Shown: piece by piece, positions 55,942 through 63,818 of the stretch
How positions within the stretch are numbered: the stretch's first letter is position 1
Layout of the letters: each line of letters begins with the position of its first letter
Source of the DNA: Bradyrhizobium guangxiense
Lineage (GTDB): Bacteria > Pseudomonadota > Alphaproteobacteria > Rhizobiales > Xanthobacteraceae
Direction: 5' to 3'
Length of the DNA: 64,000 bases
Assembly: GCF_004114915.1 (NCBI RefSeq)
Contig: NZ_CP022219.1
Coordinates: 650,501 to 714,500 of the forward strand
Translations under genes and position numbers: made by a program
Notes under the pieces: model-generated
The model's input: the letters and a program-made list of their open reading frames with translations, nothing else
Told to the model about the DNA's origin: nothing
Database searches by the model: none

Positions 55942-56420
55942 TGCGGTTCTTCGACGACATCGAGATCGGCCAGCGCCGCGAGATCGGCAGCTACACGTTT
56001 ACGGCAGAGGCCATCAAGACATTTGCCGCCAAGTTCGATCCGCAGCGTTTTCATCTCGACGAGGAAGAGGGCAAGAACTCGCTGTTCGGTGGGCTCGCCG
56101 CATCGGGCTGGCATGTCGGCTCGGCCTGCATGAGCCTGCTTGTCGCCGACGGCCAGCGTCTGGCGCGCGAGGCCGCCTCGCGCGGCGAGGAGGTCGCCGT
56201 GTGGGGCCCGTCGCCGGGCTTTCGCGATCTGCGCTGGATCAGGCCGGTGCTCGCCGGCGACACCGTCGCTTACGTCAATGTCGTCACCGACAAGCGTGTC
56301 TCCGCCTCGCGCCCCGGCTGGGGCATCCTGACCGCCCGCACCACCGGCACCAACCAGCGCGGCGAGGAGGTCTATTCCATCACCGCCTCAGCCTTCGTGC
56401 CGCTGCGCAAGAGCGGTTAG
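55941..56420 (+). CDS. MaoC-family dehydratase (second of two)
   Basis: The 159-residue protein is closely related in layout to its upstream partner: FAAKFDPQRFHLDEEEGK, GLAASGWHVGSACMSLLV, DLRWIRPVLAGDTVAYVNVV. It holds the Asp/His pair of R-hydratases. Tandem MaoC genes are common in alphaproteobacteria, and the true substrate is unknown. Confidence 0.87.
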   Translation: MRFFDDIEIGQRREIGSYTFTAEAIKTFAAKFDPQRFHLDEEEGKNSLFGGLAASGWHVGSACMSLLVADGQRLAREAASRGEEVAVWGPSPGFRDLRWIRPVLAGDTVAYVNVVTDKRVSASRPGWGILTARTTGTNQRGEEVYSITASAFVPLRKSG

Positions 56421-56618
56421 ATTCGTTCCAAGATGAACGGGTAAATGAGCGCGCGAGTGTTGCCCGCGCGCTATGGACGCGATTCAGGGTGGCTGCCATA
56501 AGCCTGCGCAACATGGTGGCCGCAAAGCAGTTTGGCGGAACCAGTCAGTTGCTAACTAATTATGAACCTGTCGCTGTCTATTTGAAACGAATTGGGCGGA
56601 CGACAGGGGACGAGGACC

Positions 56619-56765
56619 ATGGCAGATCGCGGCGCACTCAAGTTTGTTGGATTTATCTTCGCGACCGCGACGCTGGCCGTGATGCTGGTCGCCGGCATGG
56701 TGGTGAAGGGCTATGCCGACGGCGCCTACACCCTGGAAGCCTCGACCGTGGAAGCCGCCCGGTAA
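56619..56765 (+). CDS. Tiny single-span membrane protein
   Basis: A 48-residue protein, MADRGALKFVGFIFATATL... with one membrane helix (about 8-31) and a short external tail ending STVEAAR. gaggacc precedes the ATG. Codon use fits the genome (third positions mostly G or C). The function is unknown. It converges on another tiny membrane protein, with 35 bases between stops. Confidence 0.7.
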   Translation: MADRGALKFVGFIFATATLAVMLVAGMVVKGYADGAYTLEASTVEAAR

Positions 56766-56800
56766 CGCTCTGTTAACGTTCCGGGGCCGATGGCCCCGCC

Positions 56801-56938
56801 TTAGCGGCTATAGACGAACGCCAGGACGGCGATCGCACCCGCCAGCAGCCCGACAAAGCGCAGCATGATCGTGCCGAACTGGTTCGGCGCGGGCCGCAAC
56901 GGGATCGGGTCCGTGGTGTCGGGCCGAATGCTTTCCAT
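56801..56938 (-). CDS. Tiny single-span membrane protein
   Basis: A 45-residue protein with a Pro-rich N-terminus (MESIRPDTTDPIPLRPAPN) and one C-terminal membrane helix, IMLRFVGLLAGAIAVLAFVY, ending SR. It looks like a tail-anchored or simple membrane peptide. The function is unknown. The good codon pattern and compact placement support a real gene. Confidence 0.65.
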   Translation of the reverse strand: MESIRPDTTDPIPLRPAPNQFGTIMLRFVGLLAGAIAVLAFVYSR

Positions 56939-57114
56939 CTGAAATGTCCCCAAGCCCGGCCGCAAGGCTGCGGGCGCTTGGCATTGGTCGCCGGGAAACG
57001 GCTGAGGGTTCAAGCCTGCGCTGGTCGCGCCACAATCGCCGCTGTCATGCCCCGCCTTCGCAGGTGATGACACCCGTGTCGGAGAAACGGCCGCGAGACC
57101 CAAACCTCAGAATC

Positions 57115-57148
57115 AAAACCGCCGCGCTCCCTTCCGGGAACGCGGCGG
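57115..57148 (-). terminator. Rho-independent terminator
   Basis: On the minus strand the hairpin ccgccgcgttcccg / gggagcgcggcgg is followed by TTTTGATT, 23 bases downstream of the stop of the gene at 57172-57594. Confidence 0.8.
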
Positions 57149-57171
57149 CGAATGATGGTGCGTGCCAGTGA

Positions 57172-57594
57172 TCAGCTGTTGCGCAGACCGTCGGCGGCGC
57201 GCTTCCACTGCGCGACGTTGTCGGCGATCATGCGGGTCGACTTCATCGCGGCCTGGCTGAGCTGGGCATAGCCGGAGATCTCGCGCTGGACGCGCTGGCC
57301 TTCGGCATGGAGCAGGTCGCGCAGGCTCTCGAGTTCGGAGATCAGGTTCTCGATCTCGGCGAGCGAGGTGCCGGCGACACGCTGGATCAGCGAGTTGACG
57401 TTGTTGACGGTGGCTTCCGCACTCGGATCGAGCGGCGGGGGATCGGGCGTGCTCGATGCCGGACGGCGCAGATAGGCGATATCGTTGCGGACGAAGTCAC
57501 GGATGCCGGCCTCGACCTCGGTCACGGCGGCGAGGTTGGTATCGACCGTCTCGGTCTCGGTGGTTTCGATCTTTTCCGGACGCATGGCGTTCAT
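57172..57594 (-). CDS. Cytoplasmic helical protein of unknown function
   Basis: The 140-residue protein has an acidic N-terminus (EKIETTETETVDTNLAAV), a Pro-rich stretch (SSTPDPPPLDPS) and a C-terminal coiled coil of about 70 residues (NSLIQRVAGTSLAEIENLIS, ESLRDLLHAEGQRVQREISG, STRMIADNVAQWKRAADGLR). There is no signal peptide. The layout recalls phasin-like or small structural proteins, but I do not recognise a family. AGGGGAA precedes the ATG at 57594. Confidence 0.7.
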   Translation of the reverse strand: MNAMRPEKIETTETETVDTNLAAVTEVEAGIRDFVRNDIAYLRRPASSTPDPPPLDPSAEATVNNVNSLIQRVAGTSLAEIENLISELESLRDLLHAEGQRVQREISGYAQLSQAAMKSTRMIADNVAQWKRAADGLRNS

Positions 57595-57832
57595 CGTTGT
57601 TCCCCTGTTCGCGTTGAGCGCAGCGCGAGTGTTCCCGCACGACGACGTCTGTGAGGCTTCCCTATCAGGGCGTCCGATTTTGACCGCAAATGGGCCGAGA
57701 TGCGGCAAGGGCGGACCATTCGGAGGTATTGCCGTGGCGTATGGTTAGGGAAGTCTAAATCGCTGCAGCCACGACGTGATTGGCGGCTCGGCCCGTGCTT
57801 CACTCCCCCGCACGCGAGGAGAGGCGAAGAAC

Positions 57833-58744
57833 TCACCAGCTCTTCTTGAATCCCGCCGACAGGCTCTTGTTGATCACGCCTTGCGAGGTTTCGCCGACCG
57901 AGCCGGAGACGGTGACATTGTCGAACAGCTTTTGCTCGGCGCCGACCTTGCGCAGCCATTTGTCGTCGGTGGTCGACAGCGTCTGCCCGGCGGTGATGCT
58001 GGTGCCGGTGTCGGTGAGGGTGACCTTGGCGGACTGGTCGGTCTCGTAATTGCGCGTGATGTGGCCGCCGATGCCGGGCACGGCGGTGGTGCCCTGCTGA
58101 TTGACGCTGTAGCCGTTCTGCAGCGTCAGCGAGGTGTCGCTCGACAGCGGCACCGATCTGGTCAGCGAGGCCCCGATCTTGCTGTGCTCGGCGCCGGGAT
58201 CGACGCGGGCTTCCACGGCGGTCTTGTCCCAGATCGACCCCGCGCCGGGCGCGGTCGCCGTCGCCCAGGCGCTGCCCGAGGATTGCGGCAGGGTGCCGCC
58301 GTTGGTGGCCTTTTGCGCCAGCAACTCGGACATCGTCCGCGGCTCGCTCGCCCCCGTCATGTCGGCGCCGACCCGCGTGTCCCAGAACGAGAACACGGAC
58401 TGCTTCACCGTGACCGCCGAGGAGCCGTTGGTATTGGCGTTCGACGACCAGTCCAGCCCGTCCTTGGCGGCAGCCTGGGCGCGCTTCTTGGCAGCCATGG
58501 GATCGATGCCGGTGCCGGCATCCACCGCGAGCTGGCTCCAGTCGAGCTTGTCGACGTCGATGCCTTTGAGCACATCGGGGTTGCTGACGTCCGGAGCTTC
58601 CGCCGTCTCGGTTTCGGCCTCGTCGTCAGGCGTCGCCGCTACCGGCGGGGTGATCTGTGCCGACACGGTCAGCACCGAGCCCAAAACGAATGCGGCCGCC
58701 AGCACTGGCAGCCGGGTCCAGCCAAAACCTGTCGAGAATTCCAT
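57833..58744 (-). CDS. Exported protein with beta-strand-rich C-terminus, unknown function
   Basis: The 303-residue protein has a signal peptide (GWTRLPVLAAAFVLGSVLTVSA) and a Pro/Glu-rich linker. A middle section, WSQLAVDAGTGIDPMAAKKR, is followed by repeated amphipathic strands such as SKIGASLTRSVPLS, DTSLTLQNGYSVNQQ, AKVTLTDTGTSIT and NVTVSGSVGETSQGV, ending SLSAGFKKSW. This could be a small outer-membrane barrel. The family is not recognised. The start at 58744 is preferred over 58834 because the signal peptide then sits at the N-terminus. Confidence 0.68.
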   Translation of the reverse strand: MEFSTGFGWTRLPVLAAAFVLGSVLTVSAQITPPVAATPDDEAETETAEAPDVSNPDVLKGIDVDKLDWSQLAVDAGTGIDPMAAKKRAQAAAKDGLDWSSNANTNGSSAVTVKQSVFSFWDTRVGADMTGASEPRTMSELLAQKATNGGTLPQSSGSAWATATAPGAGSIWDKTAVEARVDPGAEHSKIGASLTRSVPLSSDTSLTLQNGYSVNQQGTTAVPGIGGHITRNYETDQSAKVTLTDTGTSITAGQTLSTTDDKWLRKVGAEQKLFDNVTVSGSVGETSQGVINKSLSAGFKKSW

Positions 58745-59003
58745 CGTCCTGCCCGCGAACCCCAGCGCATGCTGTCCGATCGTATATATCAGCCGTAGGC
58801 CATGCGCCATTCCGCGCTGAAAATGCTGATCCATCGTCGCGAAATTGTGGCGGTGCCTTCAAGGGCGACGAACCAACGGACCGCGCGAAAGGCGCGCGCC
58901 CGATGACGACTTCTTGACGCGACGGCATCCGGCGGGGCTGGAGGCCAGGACGTCGCAGTCAGCATTGTCATCGGTCCCGGACAGCGGGGCCCGTTGGCGT
59001 CCC

Positions 59004-59112
59004 CCTGAAGCGCGATGATTTTCATCGCGCTTCAGGTTGATGTTTGCGCACGATCTTTTTCGGAAAACCGCTTCGCACTTTGCGCTGACGCGGCCCTTCG
59101 GGGCCGGATCAT
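59004..59112. repeat. Composite palindromic repeat, related to the one at 13488-13690
   Basis: A strong hairpin, cctgaagcgcgatga / tcatcgcgcttcagg, is followed by ttgatgtttgcgcacgatct and a degenerate region ending cggatcatgcg. The same blocks occur at about 13615-13690 in reverse orientation. Confidence 0.75.
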
Positions 59113-59115
59113 GCG

Positions 59116-59556
59116 TTAGCCGACGCTGGTCATCTTCGGCAGATGAATGGCGCGGCCGAGTGCCTGCTCGACCAGATCGAATGTGTCGATCAGGACGCGC
59201 ATGCTGACGAGCTTGCCCGCCCTGAACTGGGCGAATTGCGCGACCCGCAGGCTGATCGGCTTGTTGGAATCCAGCGCCGTCAGCGAATAGCGCAGCATCG
59301 AGGCGGCGGAATCGACGCCCAGCATGATGCTCTCGCGATCGAAGCGGCGGACCTGGAAGTTGTCGGCGAGCTGGCGGATGACGTCGAGCACGGCGTGCTT
59401 GCCCTGGCGCGCGCCGAGGAACGGAAACATGTCGATCGGGCCGTAGAGCGCCCACTCGACGTCCTCGTCGATCAAGGCCTCGATATCCTCGAAATGCCGG
59501 TCGTTGATCGCGCGGTGCAACGCGCGCGAGAAACGCCAGAGGCTGTGCTCTGTCAT
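59116..59556 (-). CDS. NTF2-like / SnoaL-type protein
   Basis: The 146-residue protein has the cone-shaped NTF2-like fold pattern: FSRALHRAINDRHFEDIEAL, DEDVEWALYGPIDMFPFLG, RQGKHAVLDVIRQL, and SMRVLIDTFDLVEQALGRAI. The superfamily includes ketosteroid isomerases, polyketide cyclases and non-enzymatic binding proteins. It is related to the protein at 62733-63185; the two flank the adhesin gene. The ATG at 59556 is used, with AGGA 9 bases upstream. Confidence 0.83.
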   Translation of the reverse strand: MTEHSLWRFSRALHRAINDRHFEDIEALIDEDVEWALYGPIDMFPFLGARQGKHAVLDVIRQLADNFQVRRFDRESIMLGVDSAASMLRYSLTALDSNKPISLRVAQFAQFRAGKLVSMRVLIDTFDLVEQALGRAIHLPKMTSVG

Positions 59557-59752
59557 TTTGGGCAGTCCTGAAGCTGGCTTTACGGAAAAAAACGGAAAAC
59601 AACCCCATGCGCAGTCAGGCGCCGGGGCTGAACTCATTTGTATGCAAATAAATTAGCGGATTTCGGCCAAAACACAATTCACGTTTTCGCAATGCGCAAT
59701 TGAACTGGGGTTGTGAGATTTGCAATAGAACCCCGTATTTTCCCGGGCTGTC
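59557..59752. other. AT-rich intergenic stretch, no gene
   Basis: This spacer between the NTF2-like gene and the adhesin is AT-rich in 59630-59720 (cattt gtatgcaaataaattag region) and should hold the promoter of the NTF2-like gene. No other feature is seen. Confidence 0.4.
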
Positions 59753-59777
59753 GGCGAAAATCCGGGCCGCAGCGGCC
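59753..59777 (-). terminator. Terminator of the adhesin gene
   Basis: On the minus strand the hairpin gggccgctgcggccc begins right after the TAG and is followed by GGATTTTCG, a weak T-run. Confidence 0.55.
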
Positions 59778-61823
59778 CTAAAACTCCACCGCCACCCCGG
59801 CGCGACCGACATTCATCCCGCCCGCATTGGCGAAGCTGCCTTGCACCATCAGCGGCATGGCCGACGAGAGGTTGAGACGGTGAGCGACGGCGACGCCGAC
59901 GCCGGTCTGACCTTGGAAGAAGCCGGTGTTGAGCGAGACCGTGGTGCGGCCGGGGCCGGACGGTGTGGCGGCGACGGCAAGAGCTGCCGTGGCCGCAATA
60001 CCGCGGCGCGCCTCGAGCTGGTTGGTGGTGATCTGGCCCTGCAGTCCGCTGAGCTGGCTCTGGAAACCGGACGTGATGCCGCTGAGCTGGCTGACATTGA
60101 CGGCGTCGGTCGGCGCGATGCCGGCGGCGACGTTGGCGACGCGACGCTCATTGCCTGCCGATCCCACCGAGACCGTGTTCGCGGCAGACGCGACCGAGCC
60201 CGTACCAATGGCCACCGAATTCGTGGCCGCCGCCTGCACGACGGCGCCGGCGCCGAGGGCGGTACCGCCGACGGCTGCGACCGTGGCGCTCTGGCCGACG
60301 GCGACGGCATTGGCTGTCGTGGCCACAGCCGAATTACCGAGCGCGGTCGACGACGACACGTTGGCCGTGCCGCCGGTCGCCACCGCGAAGTCGCCGAACG
60401 CCGCGCCGCCATTGGCGGCCTGGGCGGCGTTTCCGACCGCGACGGAGCCGGTTGCGACGGCGCCCGTTCCCACCGCGATCGCATTGGGACCGCTGGCGAC
60501 GGCGCCGTTGCCCTGGGCGATCGCGTTGACGGCCGTCGCCTGCGCGCCGGTGCCGAGCGCAACGGCGTCGTTCCCGCTGGCGACCGCACCGCTGCCCTGT
60601 GCGATGGCATTCGTGCGCGTTGCTTGCGAGCCGTTGCCGATCGCCACAGCGTTGCTCGCTGACGCATAGGCGGCAAAGCCGGCCCCACTGCCGATGTTTC
60701 CTCCAATCGCGATCGCATTCGCCCCTTGCGCCGCCGCGTTGCCGCCGACCGCGGTGGCGTAGGTCTGACCGGATGCTCCGGTGCCCGCCTGCGCGCCACT
60801 GCCGAGCGCCGTGGTGCCCTCGTTGCCGAAGGCGCCGCCGGCATTGGCGAGCGCGCCGAACGCGCTGGCGATGCGGCCCGAGGCCGTGGCCGCGTCACCG
60901 ATGCCGGCTGCGCTGTTACCGATGACGGTCGTGGCGACGCCGACGGCGACGGCACGGGACCCGGTGACGGTGTTGGAGACGCCGACCGCGAAACTGCCGT
61001 TGGTGTTGACGGTGTTCGAGCTGCCGAACGCGCCGCTGTTGCTGCCCGTGATCGAATTGCTGCTGCCGCTCGCGATGCTCGAGGTGCCGTTGATCGTATT
61101 GGCGCTGCCGAACGAGCCGCTGTTGTTGCCGGTGATGTTGTTGCTGCTGCCGCTCGCCGTGCTGGCAATGCCCGAAATCGTATTGGTGGTGCCGAATGAC
61201 GCGCTGTTGATGCCGGTCACGGTGGAGTTGGACCCGACCACGGTGGAGTCTGCGGAGTTGGCGACGGTGCTTCCGCCGATCGCCACGCTGCGCGTCCCGA
61301 AAGATTGCGCAGGCGTCGCGCCGACGCCGTCGCCGCCGCCAATGGCGACGCTGTAGTTTCCGCGGGACAGGACCTCGACGAGCGCGCTCGGATTGGATCC
61401 GGCGCCGATCGCCGTGGAGTAAAGTCCGATCGAGCCGGTGGTCGCATTGGCGTTGGCCCCGATACTGGTGACGCCGGCCACGGTGGCGGTCGTTCCGGCG
61501 AAACTTCCGATCGTCGTCGAGTTGTCGCCGATGGCGTAGGCCCCAAAGCCGATGGCCGTGGCGCCGCCCGAAACGCCAGCAGTGGCGCCGGTGGCACTGG
61601 CCGCGACGCCGCAGGCCGTATCATGGGAGTTGGTGGCGGTCGCGCCTGCGCCGCTCTGCGGTTCGCCGCCGGTGGCGCTGCCACCGCAGACGAATTGCGC
61701 TGCAGCGGGACGGATCGTCGCGAACGAGGTCGGCGCCAGCACGGCTGTCCCGACCAGCGAGGCGACAAGGAGGTCACGACCGCGCGCGCCAGCCGCGCGC
61801 GAGCAGAGAAGCGCGAAGAACAT
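59778..61823 (-). CDS. Trimeric autotransporter adhesin (YadA-like)
   Basis: The 681-residue protein has a signal sequence to about residue 45 (LVASLVGTAVLAP, cleavage near PAAAQ). A long head of YadA/Hep-Hag repeats follows, such as NAIAQGSGAVASGNDAVALG, with a middle block of about 14-residue repeats rich in Asn, Ser and Gly (SGSSNNITGNNSGSFGSANT). Next come a neck motif (NERRVANVAAGIAPTDAVNV), a very short coiled stalk (SQLSGLQGQITTNQLEA) and a 70-residue YadA membrane anchor ending GRAGVAVEF. Such proteins trimerise on the outer membrane and bind surfaces or other cells. GAGGGGG lies 8 bases before the ATG. Confidence 0.92.
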   Translation of the reverse strand: MFFALLCSRAAGARGRDLLVASLVGTAVLAPTSFATIRPAAAQFVCGGSATGGEPQSGAGATATNSHDTACGVAASATGATAGVSGGATAIGFGAYAIGDNSTTIGSFAGTTATVAGVTSIGANANATTGSIGLYSTAIGAGSNPSALVEVLSRGNYSVAIGGGDGVGATPAQSFGTRSVAIGGSTVANSADSTVVGSNSTVTGINSASFGTTNTISGIASTASGSSNNITGNNSGSFGSANTINGTSSIASGSSNSITGSNSGAFGSSNTVNTNGSFAVGVSNTVTGSRAVAVGVATTVIGNSAAGIGDAATASGRIASAFGALANAGGAFGNEGTTALGSGAQAGTGASGQTYATAVGGNAAAQGANAIAIGGNIGSGAGFAAYASASNAVAIGNGSQATRTNAIAQGSGAVASGNDAVALGTGAQATAVNAIAQGNGAVASGPNAIAVGTGAVATGSVAVGNAAQAANGGAAFGDFAVATGGTANVSSSTALGNSAVATTANAVAVGQSATVAAVGGTALGAGAVVQAAATNSVAIGTGSVASAANTVSVGSAGNERRVANVAAGIAPTDAVNVSQLSGITSGFQSQLSGLQGQITTNQLEARRGIAATAALAVAATPSGPGRTTVSLNTGFFQGQTGVGVAVAHRLNLSSAMPLMVQGSFANAGGMNVGRAGVAVEF

Positions 61824-62113
61824 GATGTTTGCCCCCTCGGACCACCAAACGTGGTCGCTTTGGGACAAATCTAGCGGCATCGTTCGTAGCAAGGAAACAT
61901 TTAGCAACACGCCCGGGCCACGCCCTTGACGAGTGTGACGCAGTCGACACAGCCTGTCGCTCTGCAGGCGGCTCTGTCCGATTGGAGCAAGGGGGAAACG
62001 CATTTGCGCTCGATCGAAGCGCCCTGCTATATCAGTCTCAACGCGCATGTCCTCAACCTCGGCGGCAGCACAAGAACAGGCGCGGCAGATGGGCGAGGGG
62101 CTGTATCTCTCCA

Positions 62114-62695
62114 GTGGCTGATCGTGGGTTCGCAAGGATCGGAGGCCGGCTAGGCGTTGCGCTGCTCGTTTGGGTGGCGAGTTGCCTCGTTGCGGCCGCA
62201 CAGCAGGCGGACGCGCCCAAGCCGGCCAATATCGACCGCAACGGTGTCCTGATGCTGGTGAGGTCGACGCTGCTGGCGCTGGACCACGCCAACAAGACGG
62301 GCAACTACACGGTCCTGCGCGATCTCGGCGCGCCCGGATTTCAGGCCGCCAACACCGCGGCGCGTTTGGCCGAGATCTTCGCCGCTCAGCGCAACGACAA
62401 GCTCGACCTGGCGGGCGTTGCCGTCATCGACCCGCAGCTCAGCCTGCTGCCGCAGATCGAGCCGGGCGGGATGATGCGCATGGCGGGCTTCTTTCCATCG
62501 GTGCCGTCGCAGGTGAATTTTGAGCTGCTGTACGAGCCGGTCAACAACCAGTGGCGGCTGTTCGGACTCTCGGTCAATGTCGGACAATCGGGGCCGGTCG
62601 CGCCCTCGCCGCAGCCCGCGGCCAAGGGGGCGGTATCAGCCAAGCGGCCGGAGGCAAAGGATGCCAGGCCACCCAGCCGGCCTACGCCCAACTGA
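62114..62695 (+). CDS. Exported protein of unknown function
   Basis: The 193-residue protein has a signal peptide (GRLGVALLVWVASCLVAAAQ), a helical segment (VLMLVRSTLLALDHANKTGN) and a beta-rich part with VNFELLYEPVNNQWRLFGLS that recalls a secreted NTF2-like fold, then a Pro/Lys-rich tail. The start is GTG at 62114 with a gagggg 11 bases upstream. It is divergent from the adhesin, sharing its promoter region. Confidence 0.65.
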   Translation: MADRGFARIGGRLGVALLVWVASCLVAAAQQADAPKPANIDRNGVLMLVRSTLLALDHANKTGNYTVLRDLGAPGFQAANTAARLAEIFAAQRNDKLDLAGVAVIDPQLSLLPQIEPGGMMRMAGFFPSVPSQVNFELLYEPVNNQWRLFGLSVNVGQSGPVAPSPQPAAKGAVSAKRPEAKDARPPSRPTPN

Positions 62696-62732
62696 CGTGC
62701 GTTGATCCGATCTCGCTTGAGCCCGGGCGGGT

Positions 62733-63185
62733 CTATTCCGGGCAGGTCCGCGCGCCCGTGATCAGCGGCCCGATCTCGCGCTCCAGCACCTGCTGCACCA
62801 GATCGTAGGAATCGATGATCTCGCGGATCTCGGCCACTAGCCCGCCGCGGAAGGTATAGAATACGGCCATGTCGAACTGCACGATGCGGTCGTTGCTGCG
62901 CTTCCTGAAATAGGCCTGCATGTAGGTCGCGACCGCCTGGCCCTCGGCGAGGATGTGCGGTGTCTTGTAGCGGATCTCCGAATAGCGCGACCACACCGTC
63001 TGCCAGAGCTCGCGTAGCTCCTGCTTGCCGTGGCGCGGCACCATATGCGGCAGCACGTCGATCGGCGCATGGGTGAGGAAGTCGACATCGTCGGTGCAGC
63101 ACGCCAGCGCGGCCTCGAGATCGCCACGCGCGAAGGCGTCGAGCAGATGCAGCACGCGTTGCCTGTTCAGCGATTCAACCGTCAT
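62733..63185 (-). CDS. NTF2-like / SnoaL-type protein
   Basis: The 150-residue protein shares the layout and several blocks of the one at 59116-59556: LLDAFARGDLEAALACCTDD, APIDVLPHMVPRHGKQEL, and REIIDSYDLVQQVLEREIGP at the end. The common features P-I-D, R-x-GK and ID-x-x-DLV-x-Q-x-L-x-R-x-I point to a shared ancestor. The ligand or reaction is unknown. The start is taken as the ATG at 63185. Confidence 0.83.
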   Translation of the reverse strand: MTVESLNRQRVLHLLDAFARGDLEAALACCTDDVDFLTHAPIDVLPHMVPRHGKQELRELWQTVWSRYSEIRYKTPHILAEGQAVATYMQAYFRKRSNDRIVQFDMAVFYTFRGGLVAEIREIIDSYDLVQQVLEREIGPLITGARTCPE

Positions 63186-63466
63186 GCTGCTCCCGCCCTC
63201 GTTGGCCGTGGATTGCAAACGCCACCGTGCGCCTCGCAGGTCCATCAATCCGTAAAAACACAGAGGTGCTTGCCAACTAAGTCGCGCGAGCGCCATGCCG
63301 CGTTCATGGGATGCAAGTTCCGGTTGTGCTCCTGTCTGCATCCGGTGCTTTGCACCTCGTGATGACGCTGCATGCCTATCTGCGCGACGCGTCTTGCCCA
63401 GGTGCTGGAACCCGAACCCAGCCGTGCCCGTTGAAAGCGCAGCATTGCATCCGGAGATATCGGTCC

Positions 63467-63700
63467 ATGAAATCTATCGTCGCCATCGCCACCGTGCTGC
63501 TCATGTGCAGCGCGACCTCCGCGGCCAACGCCAAGGGCTGCATCAAGGGCGCCATCGTCGGCGGCGTCGCCGGCCACTATGCCGGTCATCACGGCGTGCT
63601 GGGCGCCGCCGCCGCCTGCCTCTACGGCCGGCACCACGCCAGGGAGCAGGAGAAGCAGCGGCAGCAGCAGAGCCAGGTCAACGGGCAGGGGAAGCTGTAG
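63467..63700 (+). CDS. Small exported glycine-zipper protein
   Basis: The 77-residue protein has a signal peptide (MKSIVAIATVLLMCSATSAA) and a hydrophobic segment with spaced glycines (GCIKGAIVGGVAGHYAGHHG) like a glycine-zipper. A charged Gln-rich tail follows (HAREQEKQRQQQSQ). Glycine-zipper peptides often associate with the outer membrane. The function is unknown. Confidence 0.7.
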   Translation: MKSIVAIATVLLMCSATSAANAKGCIKGAIVGGVAGHYAGHHGVLGAAAACLYGRHHAREQEKQRQQQSQVNGQGKL

Positions 63701-63818
63701 CCTCCGTTATTCCGAGGCGCGGCAACCTGCCCCCGAAGTTCGAAGGCGGCGAGCTATGATGCGCAACTGTGCATCTGAGACCCAATAACCACGACAAGCG
63801 CGAACGAAACTCCGCCGC

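Noticed and set aside
60000..61400. Regular DNA repeats as a possible CRISPR array
   Set aside because: They are in-frame codon repeats of a YadA-type head, without unique spacers of constant length.
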